The notes below the pieces were generated by a model. It had not been told where the DNA came from, searched no databases, and worked only from the letters and a program-made list of their open reading frames with translations. Of a stretch of 64,000 nucleotides of DNA, positions 28,003-37,278 are shown one piece after another. Position 1 is the stretch's first letter. Every line of letters begins with the position of its first letter. The translations under genes and the position numbers were made by a program. The DNA is from Methanocella_A sp963792125 (GTDB lineage: Archaea > Halobacteriota > Methanocellia > Methanocellales > Methanocellaceae), in contig CAWBVA010000012.1 of assembly GCA_963792125.1 (NCBI GenBank), positions 961,092 to 1,025,091 on the forward strand. The letters run 5' to 3'.

Positions 28003-29325
28003 TTAGCGGAGGAACCGGCGGAGGAACGTCCCCATGCCCGGGCCGAGGCTCAGGAGGCTGGCGCCGGTCAGCAGGACGTACTCATTCTTGATGGACGTGG
28101 CTACGTTCTTGCCCAGCCCGCACTCAGTCAGGCAGCTGCCGATAAGGCTTTCGGCGGTGGGGTGTTCCCGGGGCAGGTTGACCGCGTAGCGGTAGTCGTC
28201 GACGTAGGCGTCCGGGTACTTTTGCTTGAACCTGGCCGCGTGCTCCCGCTGCTCTACCGGGGGCCCGAAATGGCGCTCGACGTCCGGAAGCCGCCAGACC
28301 AGCATCTCGAAGACGAGGGCGCTCCAGCCTCCGCCGGACCAGACACCGCTCTCGAACACGTGGAACTCGTGCCGCTCCAGCATGGCGGCGACCGATTCGG
28401 CGCCCTTGCGCAACTGCGGATAGAGCGTGTCCTCGACGATGTCCGGGGTGCGGAACGTTACCGCCACGAGGAGCGTGCCCCGTGCGCTGATTACCTCCAG
28501 CAGTTCCGGCTCGTCCAGCGGCTCGGCCTCCGGCGGGAAGAAGAAATCGATGGAAGGCTTATCGACGAAGTCCCGGCAGACGTCTATGTACTCGTAGAAC
28601 TTTTGTACTGACAGCGCGGCGGCCACGTTGCGGCGGGGGTCCACCGGGTCTATGACGATCAGCGGCTCCGGGTGCTTGATCGTTTTATCCATGTGCCCCT
28701 CGATGTCGATGATCGTGCTCTTCCTGAAGCTGGCGCCCGCGCGTACAGCCTCGAAGAAAGAGCCGTACCTGATGATAAGCAGTTCGCACAGGTAGCCGGA
28801 AAAGCCCTGCGTCTTCAGCTCGGAGCCGTACACGCCGGTGCCGTGCATGAACTGCTTCAACAGTCGGGCTTCGTCGCAGAGGCCGTTTATGTGCGCCAGA
28901 ACGTAGGCGTTGTGGAACGGACTGCGATCGACCGCGGACTGGATGTGTGCCGCATCGGGCACCCGGTAGCAGGGCACCAGGTCCACGTCCATTCCCCCGA
29001 AGCTCGCCTTGATGTAGGGGTGCTCCGCGTACTTCTCCTCGTAGTCGTCCGAGAGGCTCTTCGCCAGCACCAGGCCGGACTCCTCCAGCTTTTCCCTGGG
29101 CGTGTCCGGCGGGAACATCAGGAAGATGTCCACGTCCTTCTTGCCTTTCAGCCAGGTGTCCCGGGCGGTAGAGCCCACGTGTATGGCATACACGTCCAGG
29201 CCCATGGACGCGGCTGTCGCGTCCAGCCGGACGATGATATCCTTCGCAAGTGCTCGCAGGTGGTCGGCGTCCTTCGACGAGGGCTTGACCTGCTTCAGCA
29301 CCTCTCTCGTGATGTCCTCGATCAA
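28003..29325 (-). CDS. cca: Archaeal CCA-adding enzyme (class I tRNA nucleotidyltransferase)
   Basis: 440 residues, intact. Catalytic palm: GSTARDTWL (51-59) and DVDIF (64-68), with the third carboxylate in DVDLVPCYR. This is the archaeal class I architecture (head, neck, body, tail). It adds or repairs the 3' CCA of tRNAs, which fits the two tRNA genes here lacking encoded CCA. thpR lies 16 nt upstream on the same strand, an arrangement consistent with an RNA-processing operon. Confidence 0.95.
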   Translation of the reverse strand: MIEDITREVLKQVKPSSKDADHLRALAKDIIVRLDATAASMGLDVYAIHVGSTARDTWLKGKKDVDIFLMFPPDTPREKLEESGLVLAKSLSDDYEEKYAEHPYIKASFGGMDVDLVPCYRVPDAAHIQSAVDRSPFHNAYVLAHINGLCDEARLLKQFMHGTGVYGSELKTQGFSGYLCELLIIRYGSFFEAVRAGASFRKSTIIDIEGHMDKTIKHPEPLIVIDPVDPRRNVAAALSVQKFYEYIDVCRDFVDKPSIDFFFPPEAEPLDEPELLEVISARGTLLVAVTFRTPDIVEDTLYPQLRKGAESVAAMLERHEFHVFESGVWSGGGWSALVFEMLVWRLPDVERHFGPPVEQREHAARFKQKYPDAYVDDYRYAVNLPREHPTAESLIGSCLTECGLGKNVATSIKNEYVLLTGASLLSLGPGMGTFLRRFLR

Positions 29326-29341
29326 ATGAAAAAACCTCTGT

Positions 29342-29887
29342 TTACAGGCTGATCTCTCTCAGCGCCTCGTACTTCGGCCCCTTCGGGCTCAGCGTGCTCT
29401 TCATCAGGTGGATGCGGTCGACCTGCATGGTCCCCGCGTCGAAGTCACTGTACTTCTCGAAGAGCTGCGGCAGCCTCTGCTTCTGCATCGGGTCGGGGAA
29501 CTTCACCCGGCCGATGGTCACGTGGGGCTTGAACCTGCCCTCCCGCTCGAACCCGATGCCGGCCAGCACATCCTCGACCTGCCGGTTCATCTCCCCGAAG
29601 TTCTCCCCCGGCTCGGCGCCTATCCAGATGACCCTGGGGCTGCGCGCGTTGGGGAACCCGCCAATGGACCGGATGTGAGCGGTGAACGGCGGCACCTTCA
29701 CCTTTTTCAGGGCATCCGCGATCTCGTCGATACGGTTTTCCTCCACGTTCCCGAGGAACTTCATCGTGACGTGTATCAGCGCCGGATCGACCAGCTTTAC
29801 CCCTTTGATGTCGAAGTCTTTCTCCGCCTCGCCGATCTTATCCCTGATGGCCTGGTCCAGGTTGACGGCTACGAACGTGCGAATCAT
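29342..29887 (-). CDS. thpR: RNA 2',3'-cyclic phosphodiesterase (ThpR/LigT)
   Basis: 181 residues. 2H-phosphoesterase fold with both HxTx motifs: HVTMKFLG (His39) and HVTIGRV (His122). It opens 2',3'-cyclic phosphates and can ligate tRNA halves in vitro. Promoter-proximal gene of a probable thpR-cca unit. Intact. Confidence 0.93.
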   Translation of the reverse strand: MIRTFVAVNLDQAIRDKIGEAEKDFDIKGVKLVDPALIHVTMKFLGNVEENRIDEIADALKKVKVPPFTAHIRSIGGFPNARSPRVIWIGAEPGENFGEMNRQVEDVLAGIGFEREGRFKPHVTIGRVKFPDPMQKQRLPQLFEKYSDFDAGTMQVDRIHLMKSTLSPKGPKYEALREISL

Positions 29888-29951
29888 TATGATAGTAATC
29901 TGGCGATGCAGGGAAAAAAAGGTATCGACATGAAAACGGTCGGGGCTGCAA

Positions 29952-29990
29952 CCCGGCGGGCGGCCGCTCGCGCGCGTGCGGATATGCTAA
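29952..29990. repeat. Short GC-rich repeat, copy 2
   Basis: CCCGGCGGGCGGCCGCTCGC then GCGCGTGCGGATATGC. Related to 18163-18200 and 37051-37085. Confidence 0.4.
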
Positions 29991-30012
29991 CGCAGTAATT
30001 TCATCTTGATGC

Positions 30013-31734
30013 TCATTTCTGCAGGAACGCGTTGAGCGCGTCATACGAAAGCGTGTTCAGCGTCCTCGCCTTCGTAGCCCGGCCCCGCCGTGCGTTGTGT
30101 ACCCCGTATTCTATGAAGCACAGTTCGGCGATCGAGTGGGAGTCGGTGTCTATGGATATCATGGCCCCGGCTTCCATCGCTTTGCCGACGTTCTCGTCAC
30201 TGAGGTCCAGGCGGTCCGGGTAGGCGTTCACCTCCAGCACCTTATCGTGCTCCACGGCGGCCTCGATGATGCGGTCCATATCCAGCGCCGTGGGCTCTCT
30301 CCGGCCGATTATACGCGATGTCGGGTGTGCCAGGATGGTCAGATACTCATTCTCCAGCGCGTTGAGCACCCTGCGGGTGATCGTGTCGGCGTCCTGCCGC
30401 ATGTTCATGTGGACGGAGCCGACCACGACGTCCAGGTCGGCCAGCACGTCGTCGGGCAGGTCGAGGCTGCCGTCGGTCAGGATGTCGACCTCGCTGCCCT
30501 TTAGTATCGTGAAGCCCTCCAGCGTATCGTTGAGCCTGTCGATTTCCACCATCTGGTCGCGCAGCTTCTCCACGCTCAAGCCGTTGGCGATATGCAGCGA
30601 CCGGGAGTGGTCGCAGATGGCGATGTACTCGTATCCCATCGCCCTCGCCGCCATGGCCATGTCCCTGATGCTGTTGGAGCCGTCGCTCCACTCCGTGTGC
30701 ACGTGCAGGTCGCCTTTGATACTATCCTGCATGATCAGGTCGGGGAGGGTACCCTCTCTCGCGGTCTCTATCTCGCCTTTGCCTTCCCGCAGCTCGGGCG
30801 GGATGTATTCGAGGCCCAGCGACCGGTACAGGCCCTCTTCGTCCGGGAAGGTCCTGCGTTCGCCCGTCGCCTCGACATAGTACCCGTCGTGGCCTAGCCT
30901 GACCCCCTGTCCGGCGGCGTATTCCGTAAGACACCGCAGGTGATCGTCAGAGCCGGTGTCCCAGACCATGTGGAGCCCGTAGTCTTCCGGGCTTACCACC
31001 TCCAGCGTCGCGTCCATGCGGTAACGGGTGGTGATCCTGGCATAGTGGCTTCCCCGTTCTTTGACCGCCTTGCTCAGCGGATTGTTGCAGAAGCAGTCGA
31101 CGATCTCTTCCGGGTTGCCGGCGACGGCCAGGATGTTGACATCGCCGGCCAGCGTCTTCCACCGGCGGATGCTCCCGGCGACGTCTGCCCTGACTAAGCC
31201 TTCGCAGTCCGAGAAATAGTTCATCAGGTCCATGGCGATGGCCCGGGCCCGGTAGATCGGGGTGCGCACCTCGCCCTGCATCTTCTGGTACCTGTCGACG
31301 GACTCGAGGATTTTCTGTTCCATGCGTTCGCCCATCCCCCTGACCTTCCTGATCTGGTGAGACTTCGCGGCCTTGCGGAAGTCGTCCACGGTCCTCGCCC
31401 CCAGGGCCCGGTAGACCTTCAGCGCGGTCTTGCGGCCGATGCCCGGCACCTCAACGACCTCGTAGAGCTCCGGGGGCACGTCTTTTTTTAGCGACTCGTA
31501 CATCCTGCTCTGGCCGGTGTCCAGGATTTCCGCGATGGTGCCGGCGATGCTCTCCCCGACGCCCGGGATGTCCCGCAGGCGGCCTTCACGGTAGTATTCG
31601 TTCACGTCGCCTTCCAGGCTCTCGACGCTCTGCGCCGCCTTGCGGTAGGCACGGATACGGTAGGCGTCGTCGCCCTCCAGCTCCAGCAGCTTCGAGATGC
31701 CGAAAAGGGCTTCCGCGACTTGCCCGTTGTTCAA
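30013..31734 (-). CDS. polX: Family X DNA polymerase with PHP domain (PolX)
   Basis: 573 residues from TTG 31734 (GGAGG 6 nt upstream; overlaps the stop of the preceding gene as TTGA, so translationally coupled). Two helix-hairpin-helix segments (RDIPGVGESIAG; VEVPGIGRKTAL), the palm AGSIRRWKTLAGDVNIL, and a C-terminal PHP domain with complete metal ligands (HVHTEWSDGS, CDHSRSL, GSEVDI, SVHM, AHPTSR, IDTDSHS). The second palm carboxylate, usually D in GDxD, is Asn200 here, so polymerase activity may be reduced while 3'-5' exonuclease/AP functions of PHP remain likely. Repair role inferred. Confidence 0.88.
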   Translation of the reverse strand: MNNGQVAEALFGISKLLELEGDDAYRIRAYRKAAQSVESLEGDVNEYYREGRLRDIPGVGESIAGTIAEILDTGQSRMYESLKKDVPPELYEVVEVPGIGRKTALKVYRALGARTVDDFRKAAKSHQIRKVRGMGERMEQKILESVDRYQKMQGEVRTPIYRARAIAMDLMNYFSDCEGLVRADVAGSIRRWKTLAGDVNILAVAGNPEEIVDCFCNNPLSKAVKERGSHYARITTRYRMDATLEVVSPEDYGLHMVWDTGSDDHLRCLTEYAAGQGVRLGHDGYYVEATGERRTFPDEEGLYRSLGLEYIPPELREGKGEIETAREGTLPDLIMQDSIKGDLHVHTEWSDGSNSIRDMAMAARAMGYEYIAICDHSRSLHIANGLSVEKLRDQMVEIDRLNDTLEGFTILKGSEVDILTDGSLDLPDDVLADLDVVVGSVHMNMRQDADTITRRVLNALENEYLTILAHPTSRIIGRREPTALDMDRIIEAAVEHDKVLEVNAYPDRLDLSDENVGKAMEAGAMISIDTDSHSIAELCFIEYGVHNARRGRATKARTLNTLSYDALNAFLQK

Positions 31735-33047
31735 CTTCTCCTCCTCTCTCCTTCGGCGTAGACCCGGATCGCCTTCTCCTCCACCGGGCAGTTGTGCTGG
31801 CAAGAGCCGCAGCCCACGCAAAGGTCTTCTTTGACCTTTGGCCGCAGCCTGTCGGCGCCCGCTATCGCACGGACCGGGCAGACCTCGTCGCACACGAGGC
31901 AGCTATACCCGTTTTTCCACGCCCAGCACAGCCCTGTATCGATCCTGGCAGTCCCTATTTTCACTTTGTCGACAGGCAGGCTTATAATCGCGCCTGTGGG
32001 GCAGACCTGGCCGCAGGTGCCACAGCGCTGGCATATGCCCCTGCCGAAGTCCAGAGAGGGCGTGAACGCCCGCTCCAGTCCCGAGTCCAGGCCGGCAGGG
32101 GTGATGACCTCGCCCACACATGCTTTGACGCAGCTACCGCAGCGCACGCAGGCGGCGTTGAACTTTTCCTCGACGAGAGAGCCCGGCGGCCTGATCAGTG
32201 CGTTCCGGGAGGTCAGGGCTGAAGCTATGGCATCCGAAGCGGCGAGCGCAGCCAGCGCAGCAACACCCGCGAGGAACGATCTCCGGGAGTGCGAGACCGC
32301 CGGGGCCTGCGGCTTTGAGGGCGCGAAGCTGATGGCGTCCTGCGGGCAGACCCGCTCGCACTTCAGGCATTTCGTGCAGGCGGTCGCGTCCCATTTGTTG
32401 TTTTTAGCGATAGCTCCCATGGGACAGGCCCGGTGGCATTTCATACAGCTGTTACAATGATCATTCAGTCTGCGCCCGAAGGGCGATGCGACGGCAACGA
32501 GGCCCAGCATGCCGCCCAGCGGACACAGTGCCCGGCACCAGAAACGTTCTATCAGCGGGGATGCGGCCACCATGAGGATGAGCACGGCCGGTATCCCGGC
32601 ACCAGCCCAGACGAGGTACGACGCGCGCTGGAAAACGACCATCGGGTCCAGGACCGACAGTACGCTGAGCGTAAACACGGATGACAGCAGCACCGCGGCC
32701 AGGACGCCGAACTGCAGGTAGCCAAACCGGTCCCTGTTTGATTTGCCGGCCCGGGGGCGCAGGCGGGCCGCGACGTCGGACAGGAAGCCCACGGGGCAGG
32801 CCCAGCCGCAAAAGGCCCGCCCCAGCAGCAGCGTCCCCAGCAGGAATGCGGCCACCGGCAGAACGTCGGGCATCCACGCGCTCCGGTTGAAAATGATCGC
32901 ACCGATCCCGGCCAGGGGGTCGACGGCCAGCAGCAGGTTCGACAGCGGCATCGAGACGGGGTACTGCAAGCCCAGGAACAGGAGGACGAAGCCGGCAAAG
33001 AAAGCGGCCTGTGACGCCGGCCTGAGATAACGTGACGGTACCCGCAT
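31731..33047 (-). CDS. NapH/NapG-like polyferredoxin fusion membrane protein
   Basis: 438 residues. N-terminal part: about four to five membrane helices with the NapH-type motif GRAFCGWACPVGF and a second CRALCPLGG. Then two 4Fe-4S clusters (CNSCMKCHRACP, CTKCLKCERVCP). In mid-protein there is a Tat-like SRRSFLAGVAALAALAA, followed by a NapG/MauM-like half with four more Cys clusters (CVRCGSCVKAC, CQRCGTCGQVCP, CLVCDEVCP, CVGCGSCQHNCP). The fusion should carry electrons across the membrane. It sits between the DUF362 gene (3-nt gap) and polX (4-nt overlap). Confidence 0.85.
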   Translation of the reverse strand: MRVPSRYLRPASQAAFFAGFVLLFLGLQYPVSMPLSNLLLAVDPLAGIGAIIFNRSAWMPDVLPVAAFLLGTLLLGRAFCGWACPVGFLSDVAARLRPRAGKSNRDRFGYLQFGVLAAVLLSSVFTLSVLSVLDPMVVFQRASYLVWAGAGIPAVLILMVAASPLIERFWCRALCPLGGMLGLVAVASPFGRRLNDHCNSCMKCHRACPMGAIAKNNKWDATACTKCLKCERVCPQDAISFAPSKPQAPAVSHSRRSFLAGVAALAALAASDAIASALTSRNALIRPPGSLVEEKFNAACVRCGSCVKACVGEVITPAGLDSGLERAFTPSLDFGRGICQRCGTCGQVCPTGAIISLPVDKVKIGTARIDTGLCWAWKNGYSCLVCDEVCPVRAIAGADRLRPKVKEDLCVGCGSCQHNCPVEEKAIRVYAEGERRRS

Positions 33048-33049
33048 GG

Positions 33050-34033
33050 TCAGACCTTGATCAGGTTCAGCTTTGCCGGATCAATTTCCCCCAGGCCCAT
33101 CTCGTGGGCTATCCGGACGTGTGCCACGTCCTCCGGCTTCAGCCCGATGTAGCCGGCGGCGTACGCATCCACGGCGACGATGTCGTCGCCCACGACGACC
33201 TGGTGCGGGTACTCGATCAAGTCGTCGGCCCCGCCGCCGTTGGGCCCGTTAGTCTTCAGCACCCGGTATGCGTCCGCGATCACGAGGTTCGGCGGGAGCT
33301 GCTTCGCCAGGTCGGCGATGCACTGGTCCAGCTGGCCTGCGTGGAACTGATTCCGGTTGTAGATCAGGCCCATGAGGTTCTTCATGCCGGCGGTCAGCCG
33401 CGTGTTGCCGTGGCTCTTGATCACCGGCGCGTTGATCAGGACGTCTGCATCCAGCAGTTGCCTCGGGACCTTGATATTCTCTGTAACGTTGCCGCACTTG
33501 AAGTCCTGCTCGACGAAGTCACCGGGCTTAACCGCCACTGCGTTGAATCCTGCTGCCTTCAGCGTCGACCGTATTTTGCTCTGCTCCAGGCAATACTCGC
33601 TACTGTCGATAGTATAGTCAAGCACGAGGACCTCCGAAGCCCCGGCTGCCTTGCAGCGCCGGGCGATCTGCGCAAGCACCTCCGGGTGGTTGCAGGCCCC
33701 CTGTTCCGGCGTCCTCGCGAACGAGTAATTCGCCTTGATCAGCACCTTATCGCCGCTTTTAATCACTCCGGCCAGCCCTCCGAACCCGTCCAGCGCCTTA
33801 TCGACCAGCTTCACAGGGTCATCGTCAGTGGCGACGACCATCTTTCCCGACGGCCCGGACGGGGCTCCAGTCACAGCCGGTGCCGGTGTCAGTGTCGGGT
33901 CCGCGGCGCCCTGAGTGCCCGTGCAGCCCAGCGTTCCGGCTGCCGCCATGATAGCAGCCGTCCCCGTCGCCTTTAAGAAAGCGCGCCTGCTGATTACCGT
34001 CCCCAGGACGTCTCTTGCCCATCTTCCAGTCAT
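33050..34033 (-). CDS. DUF362 iron-sulfur-associated protein, Tat lipoprotein
   Basis: About 327 residues from ATG 34033, chosen because it places the Tat motif SRRAFLK near the N-terminus. A lipobox LGCT follows, so it is an exported lipid-anchored protein, with a Thr/Pro/Ala linker (LTPAPAVTGAPSGPSG). The remainder is the DUF362 domain (HPEVLAQIARRCKAAGA; NAPVIKSHGNTRLTAGMKN). DUF362 proteins often sit beside ferredoxins and are thought to act in extracytoplasmic redox. The 3-nt gap to the NapH/NapG fusion suggests the two work together. Confidence 0.85.
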   Translation of the reverse strand: MTGRWARDVLGTVISRRAFLKATGTAAIMAAAGTLGCTGTQGAADPTLTPAPAVTGAPSGPSGKMVVATDDDPVKLVDKALDGFGGLAGVIKSGDKVLIKANYSFARTPEQGACNHPEVLAQIARRCKAAGASEVLVLDYTIDSSEYCLEQSKIRSTLKAAGFNAVAVKPGDFVEQDFKCGNVTENIKVPRQLLDADVLINAPVIKSHGNTRLTAGMKNLMGLIYNRNQFHAGQLDQCIADLAKQLPPNLVIADAYRVLKTNGPNGGGADDLIEYPHQVVVGDDIVAVDAYAAGYIGLKPEDVAHVRIAHEMGLGEIDPAKLNLIKV

Positions 34034-34169
34034 GTGAACCGCATTAAAATAGTAAGTGGCAGTTACTTTAACTATTTTACCAACTGCCCCGGTGGTATAA
34101 GGCAATCCGGGAATCTTTTAACACAAAAGTATATACCATCAAACCCTCACAAAACAGTTGGGCTAATCC

Positions 34170-34850
34170 ATGTTTGGACTTATCCTTCAGCTTGGCGACT
34201 TCACCGGTACGATCACTGACATGCTGGCGAGCATGGGCTACATCGGCGTCTTCGTCCTGATGACCATCGAGAGCGCCGGGATACCCATACCCAGCGAGCT
34301 CATCATGACCTTCGCCGGCTTCCTGTCGTCGGGAGCGAACGCCCCGATGAACTGGATTGTCGCCGCTATCTTCGGCGCCCTCGGCACCGGCATGGGCTCG
34401 GCCATCGGCTACGCGATCGGGGCGTGGGGCGGCAAGCCCATGGTCGACCGGTACGGCAAATATATCGGCGTTAACTCTGACAAAATGGTCTGGGCTGAGA
34501 AGTGGTTCTGCAAGTTCGGCGAGTCCGCCGTCTTCTACACAAGGCTGCTGCCGGTGGTGCGCACCATCGTCAACGTCCCGGCGGGCCTGCTCGGGATGAA
34601 CTTCTACAAGTTCATGGCATACAGCATGGCCGGTGCGCTGCCCTGGTGTCTGGTCCTGTCCTACCTCGGGTTCAGCCTGGGCGAGCGGTGGGAGTCGATC
34701 ATGGGCTATGCGCACATTCTCACGTATGCAGTCGTCGCCATCGTGGCGGTGGCTGTCGTTGGCGCCATTGTCCTCTATATCCTGGTCAGACAGGGCATTG
34801 TCAAGAAAGAGACAGTGATGAAATATTTATCGTTTATAACCCACGTATAA
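34170..34850 (+). CDS. DedA-family membrane protein
   Basis: 226 residues. The DedA/SNARE-associated domain shows MLASMGYIGVFVLMTIESAG, PSELIMTFAGFL, and the conserved arginine region FYTRLLPVVRTIVNVPAG. About five hydrophobic helices. DedA proteins are lipid scramblases/flippases, including undecaprenyl-phosphate recyclers. It is preceded by a TATA-like tract (34115-34140) and divergent from the DUF362 operon. Intact. Confidence 0.9.
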   Translation: MFGLILQLGDFTGTITDMLASMGYIGVFVLMTIESAGIPIPSELIMTFAGFLSSGANAPMNWIVAAIFGALGTGMGSAIGYAIGAWGGKPMVDRYGKYIGVNSDKMVWAEKWFCKFGESAVFYTRLLPVVRTIVNVPAGLLGMNFYKFMAYSMAGALPWCLVLSYLGFSLGERWESIMGYAHILTYAVVAIVAVAVVGAIVLYILVRQGIVKKETVMKYLSFITHV

Positions 34851-34961
34851 AATTTTCCGGTAGTCCGCCATACAGACAGAACTGACTTCGATCACACATC
34901 GAATCGCTTTCTCAAACAGCCCAAAGAAGTATTTATCCAATAGCTGCCATAGTTCTACACC

Positions 34962-35628
34962 ATGAGCCAGTGCCTGCAGATGGAGATCGACCCGCTGAGG
35001 ATATCTTCAGGACTACCTCAACGGCGTCCTGGTCGCAGTGGACGTGATCGCGTTCTCCCCCGACGAGTATCCTGCGGGCGTCGACTACCCGATCTGCCTG
35101 ATCGCGGCGGCCCACACGACGGGGCTCAGCTCCATCAGCAAAGCGTACGTGAAGGTCTTCGTCGGCTCCACCGCCTCCGAGCTGGAAGAAGGCCAGGTGC
35201 TCAAGGGCTTTTTGAATTATATCGACACCTTCGACGGGGGCACCATCGCCGCGCACTACGGGGCGACGGAGTCGATCGAGGAAGGTTTTGATCTCCCGTA
35301 TATGCTCCTCCGGGCCCGGGACTATCATCCGGAAATATACCCGCGGCTGCGCCAGACGCTCATGAAGTTCAGGAAGCACGACACCTGCCTCTTTGTCAAG
35401 GACCACCTGAACGTGCCGTCGGCCGACCTGGACTATGTGGAAGGATACTATGGACTCCGAAGGGTCGAGGAGGCAATGGTGGACGATGTCAGGGCTTCCT
35501 TAGCAGCCTACTGGCGTACAGGCGATCAGGGAGTAGTTAAATACGCCCTTGCTAACGCCTACAACTGTTTGAGAGTTGCACAGTCGCAAATACGAAAAAC
35601 GATTTGCTGTACTGATATTCCGCTGTAA
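34962..35628 (+). CDS. RNase H-like (DEDD-like) fold protein, frame break near the start
   Basis: The first ~13 codons (MSQCLQMEIDPLR) break near 35000. The second frame, YLNGVLVAVDVIAFSPDEYP, continues intact for about 200 residues. FLNYIDTFDGGTIAAHYGA, FDLPYMLLRARDY and VVKYALANAYNCLRVA resemble DnaQ/YprB-like exonuclease motifs. However, the first motif lacks the second acidic residue and the last has Asn where Asp is usual, so activity is doubtful. Family assignment tentative. It lies just upstream of pan, on the same strand. Confidence 0.5.
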
Positions 35629-35692
35629 AAGCGGAATTACCATGTTGAAACCAAAAAGATTTTAGCTGGCAAGGCATCTTATTGTTTTTTAT

Positions 35693-36922
35693 ATGACGAA
35701 GACTGACACACCGGAATCGTTTCCGGAGCCCATGATCGACAGGGTTCAGGTTCTCGAGAAGGAGAAACAAGCCTCCCAGGATGAGCTTGAGCTTCTCCGG
35801 CTCCAGTATGAGGAGCTGAAATCGAGACTTCTTGAATCCACTATGATCAATAACAATAACCTGAAGGAGATCCAGAGGCTGCAGCAGGAGAACGCGCACC
35901 TCCGCCGGACTCCTCTCTTCATCGCCAGCGTCATCGAGGTAGGGGACAGCGGGATGGTCATCCTGCGCCAGCACGGCAATAACCAGGAAGTGCTGACCAA
36001 GCCGTCCGACGAGATCCTCCAGAAGCTCACGCTGGGCACCCGGGTGGCCGTGAACAATTCGCTGGCCATCGTCAAGATCCTGGAGAAGCCTGCTGATGTA
36101 CGGGCCAGGGTCATGGAAGTCATCGAGGCGCCGAACGTCGATTATGCGGACGTGGGCGGCCTGGAAAAGGAGATCCAGGAAGTCATCGAGACCGTCGAGC
36201 TGCCACTGACGCAGCCCGAGCTCTTCGCCAGCGTCGGCATCGAGCCGCCCAAGGGCGTGCTCCTTTACGGCCCGCCAGGAACTGGTAAGACACTGCTCGC
36301 AAAGGCCGTAGCCAACAAGGCCAACGCTACCTTCATCCGCATGTCCGGCTCTGAGCTGGTCCACAAGTTCATCGGCGAGGGCGCACAGCTTGTACGGGAC
36401 TTGTTCCAGATGGCCCGCGACAAGGCGCCGAGCATCATCTTCATCGACGAGCTGGACGCAGTCGGCAGCCGCCGCACCCACGACGGCACCACCGGCAGCG
36501 CCGAGGTCAACCGGACCATGATGCAGCTCCTCTCCGAGCTGGACGGGTTCACCGACCGGGGCAACGTGCGCATCATGGCCGCCACCAACCGGATCGACAT
36601 GCTCGACCCCGCCATCCTGCGGCCGGGCAGGTTCGACAGGATCATCGAGGTCCCGGTGCCCGACGAGAAGGGCCGCGAAGCGATCTTCAAGATCCACACC
36701 CGCAAGATGACCATGGAATCCGACGTCGACATGAAAGAGATCATCGCCGATACCGAGGGCACGAGCGGCGCAGACATCAAGTCTATCGTCACAGAGGCCG
36801 GCATGTTCGCCATACGCAGGCGGGCCAGGTCAGTCAGCAAGGAAGACTTCGAGAAGGCCATCGAGAAGGTGCTCCACAAGGAAACGCCAGTCGAGGCCCC
36901 GAGATCCAACCTTTACGCGTAA
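35693..36922 (+). CDS. pan: Proteasome-activating nucleotidase (PAN), 20S regulatory AAA ATPase
   Basis: 409 residues, intact. N-terminal coiled coil (about 20-70), OB domain, AAA core with Walker A GPPGTGKT (193-200), Walker B DELD (252-255) and sensor/arginine regions (DPAILRPGRFDR). It ends in LYA, a hydrophobic-Tyr-X tail that docks into the 20S proteasome alpha ring to open the gate. The hexamer unfolds substrates for degradation. A strong hairpin terminator follows at 36931. Confidence 0.95.
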   Translation: MTKTDTPESFPEPMIDRVQVLEKEKQASQDELELLRLQYEELKSRLLESTMINNNNLKEIQRLQQENAHLRRTPLFIASVIEVGDSGMVILRQHGNNQEVLTKPSDEILQKLTLGTRVAVNNSLAIVKILEKPADVRARVMEVIEAPNVDYADVGGLEKEIQEVIETVELPLTQPELFASVGIEPPKGVLLYGPPGTGKTLLAKAVANKANATFIRMSGSELVHKFIGEGAQLVRDLFQMARDKAPSIIFIDELDAVGSRRTHDGTTGSAEVNRTMMQLLSELDGFTDRGNVRIMAATNRIDMLDPAILRPGRFDRIIEVPVPDEKGREAIFKIHTRKMTMESDVDMKEIIADTEGTSGADIKSIVTEAGMFAIRRRARSVSKEDFEKAIEKVLHKETPVEAPRSNLYA

Positions 36923-36930
36923 AACAAAAA

Positions 36931-36960
36931 GAGGCCTTCGGGCCTCGCACTTCTTTTTTA
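36931..36960 (+). terminator. Hairpin-T terminator of pan
   Basis: Stem GAGGCC-TTCG-GGCCTC (36931-36946) followed by a T-rich run (36951-36959), 8 nt after the pan stop. Confidence 0.75.
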
Positions 36961-37050
36961 TTGTTCAATATTTTCACGGGAGCCGATCGACGACCATGGT
37001 TTCTGGTCAGGTACCAATGATAAAAACCGTTGGTCATCGATGCTTGTGAA

Positions 37051-37085
37051 GCCGGGCGGGCGCTCGCGCATGCGTATACTGGCGG
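37051..37085. repeat. Short GC-rich repeat, copy 3
   Basis: GCCGGGCGGGCGCTCGCGCA then TGCGTATACTGGCGG; related to copies at 18163 and 29952. Confidence 0.4.
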
Positions 37086-37099
37086 AGTGCAGGGAACTA

Positions 37100-37186
37100 T
37101 TAAAGGCCGCAGAGAACTTAGTTTCTTTCAGGATTTACGCCATTGCCATCTTTAACAAGGAAACCGCGTTCTCTGCGGCCTTTTAA
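37100..37186. repeat. Inverted repeat TTAAAGGCCGCAGAGAAC
   Basis: An 18-bp arm at 37100-37117 matches the reverse complement at 37168-37186, with one extra T. Loop about 50 nt. Lies between pan and the minus-strand gene at 37279, that is, between convergent genes. Confidence 0.75.
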
Positions 37187-37278
37187 CCCGGCACATAGAA
37201 ACCGACTACACTATTTACACAGGATCACCATGAAGTGGCGCCCTGGGGCCTTCTCCCGGGTACGTGGCAGGTAAAAAA

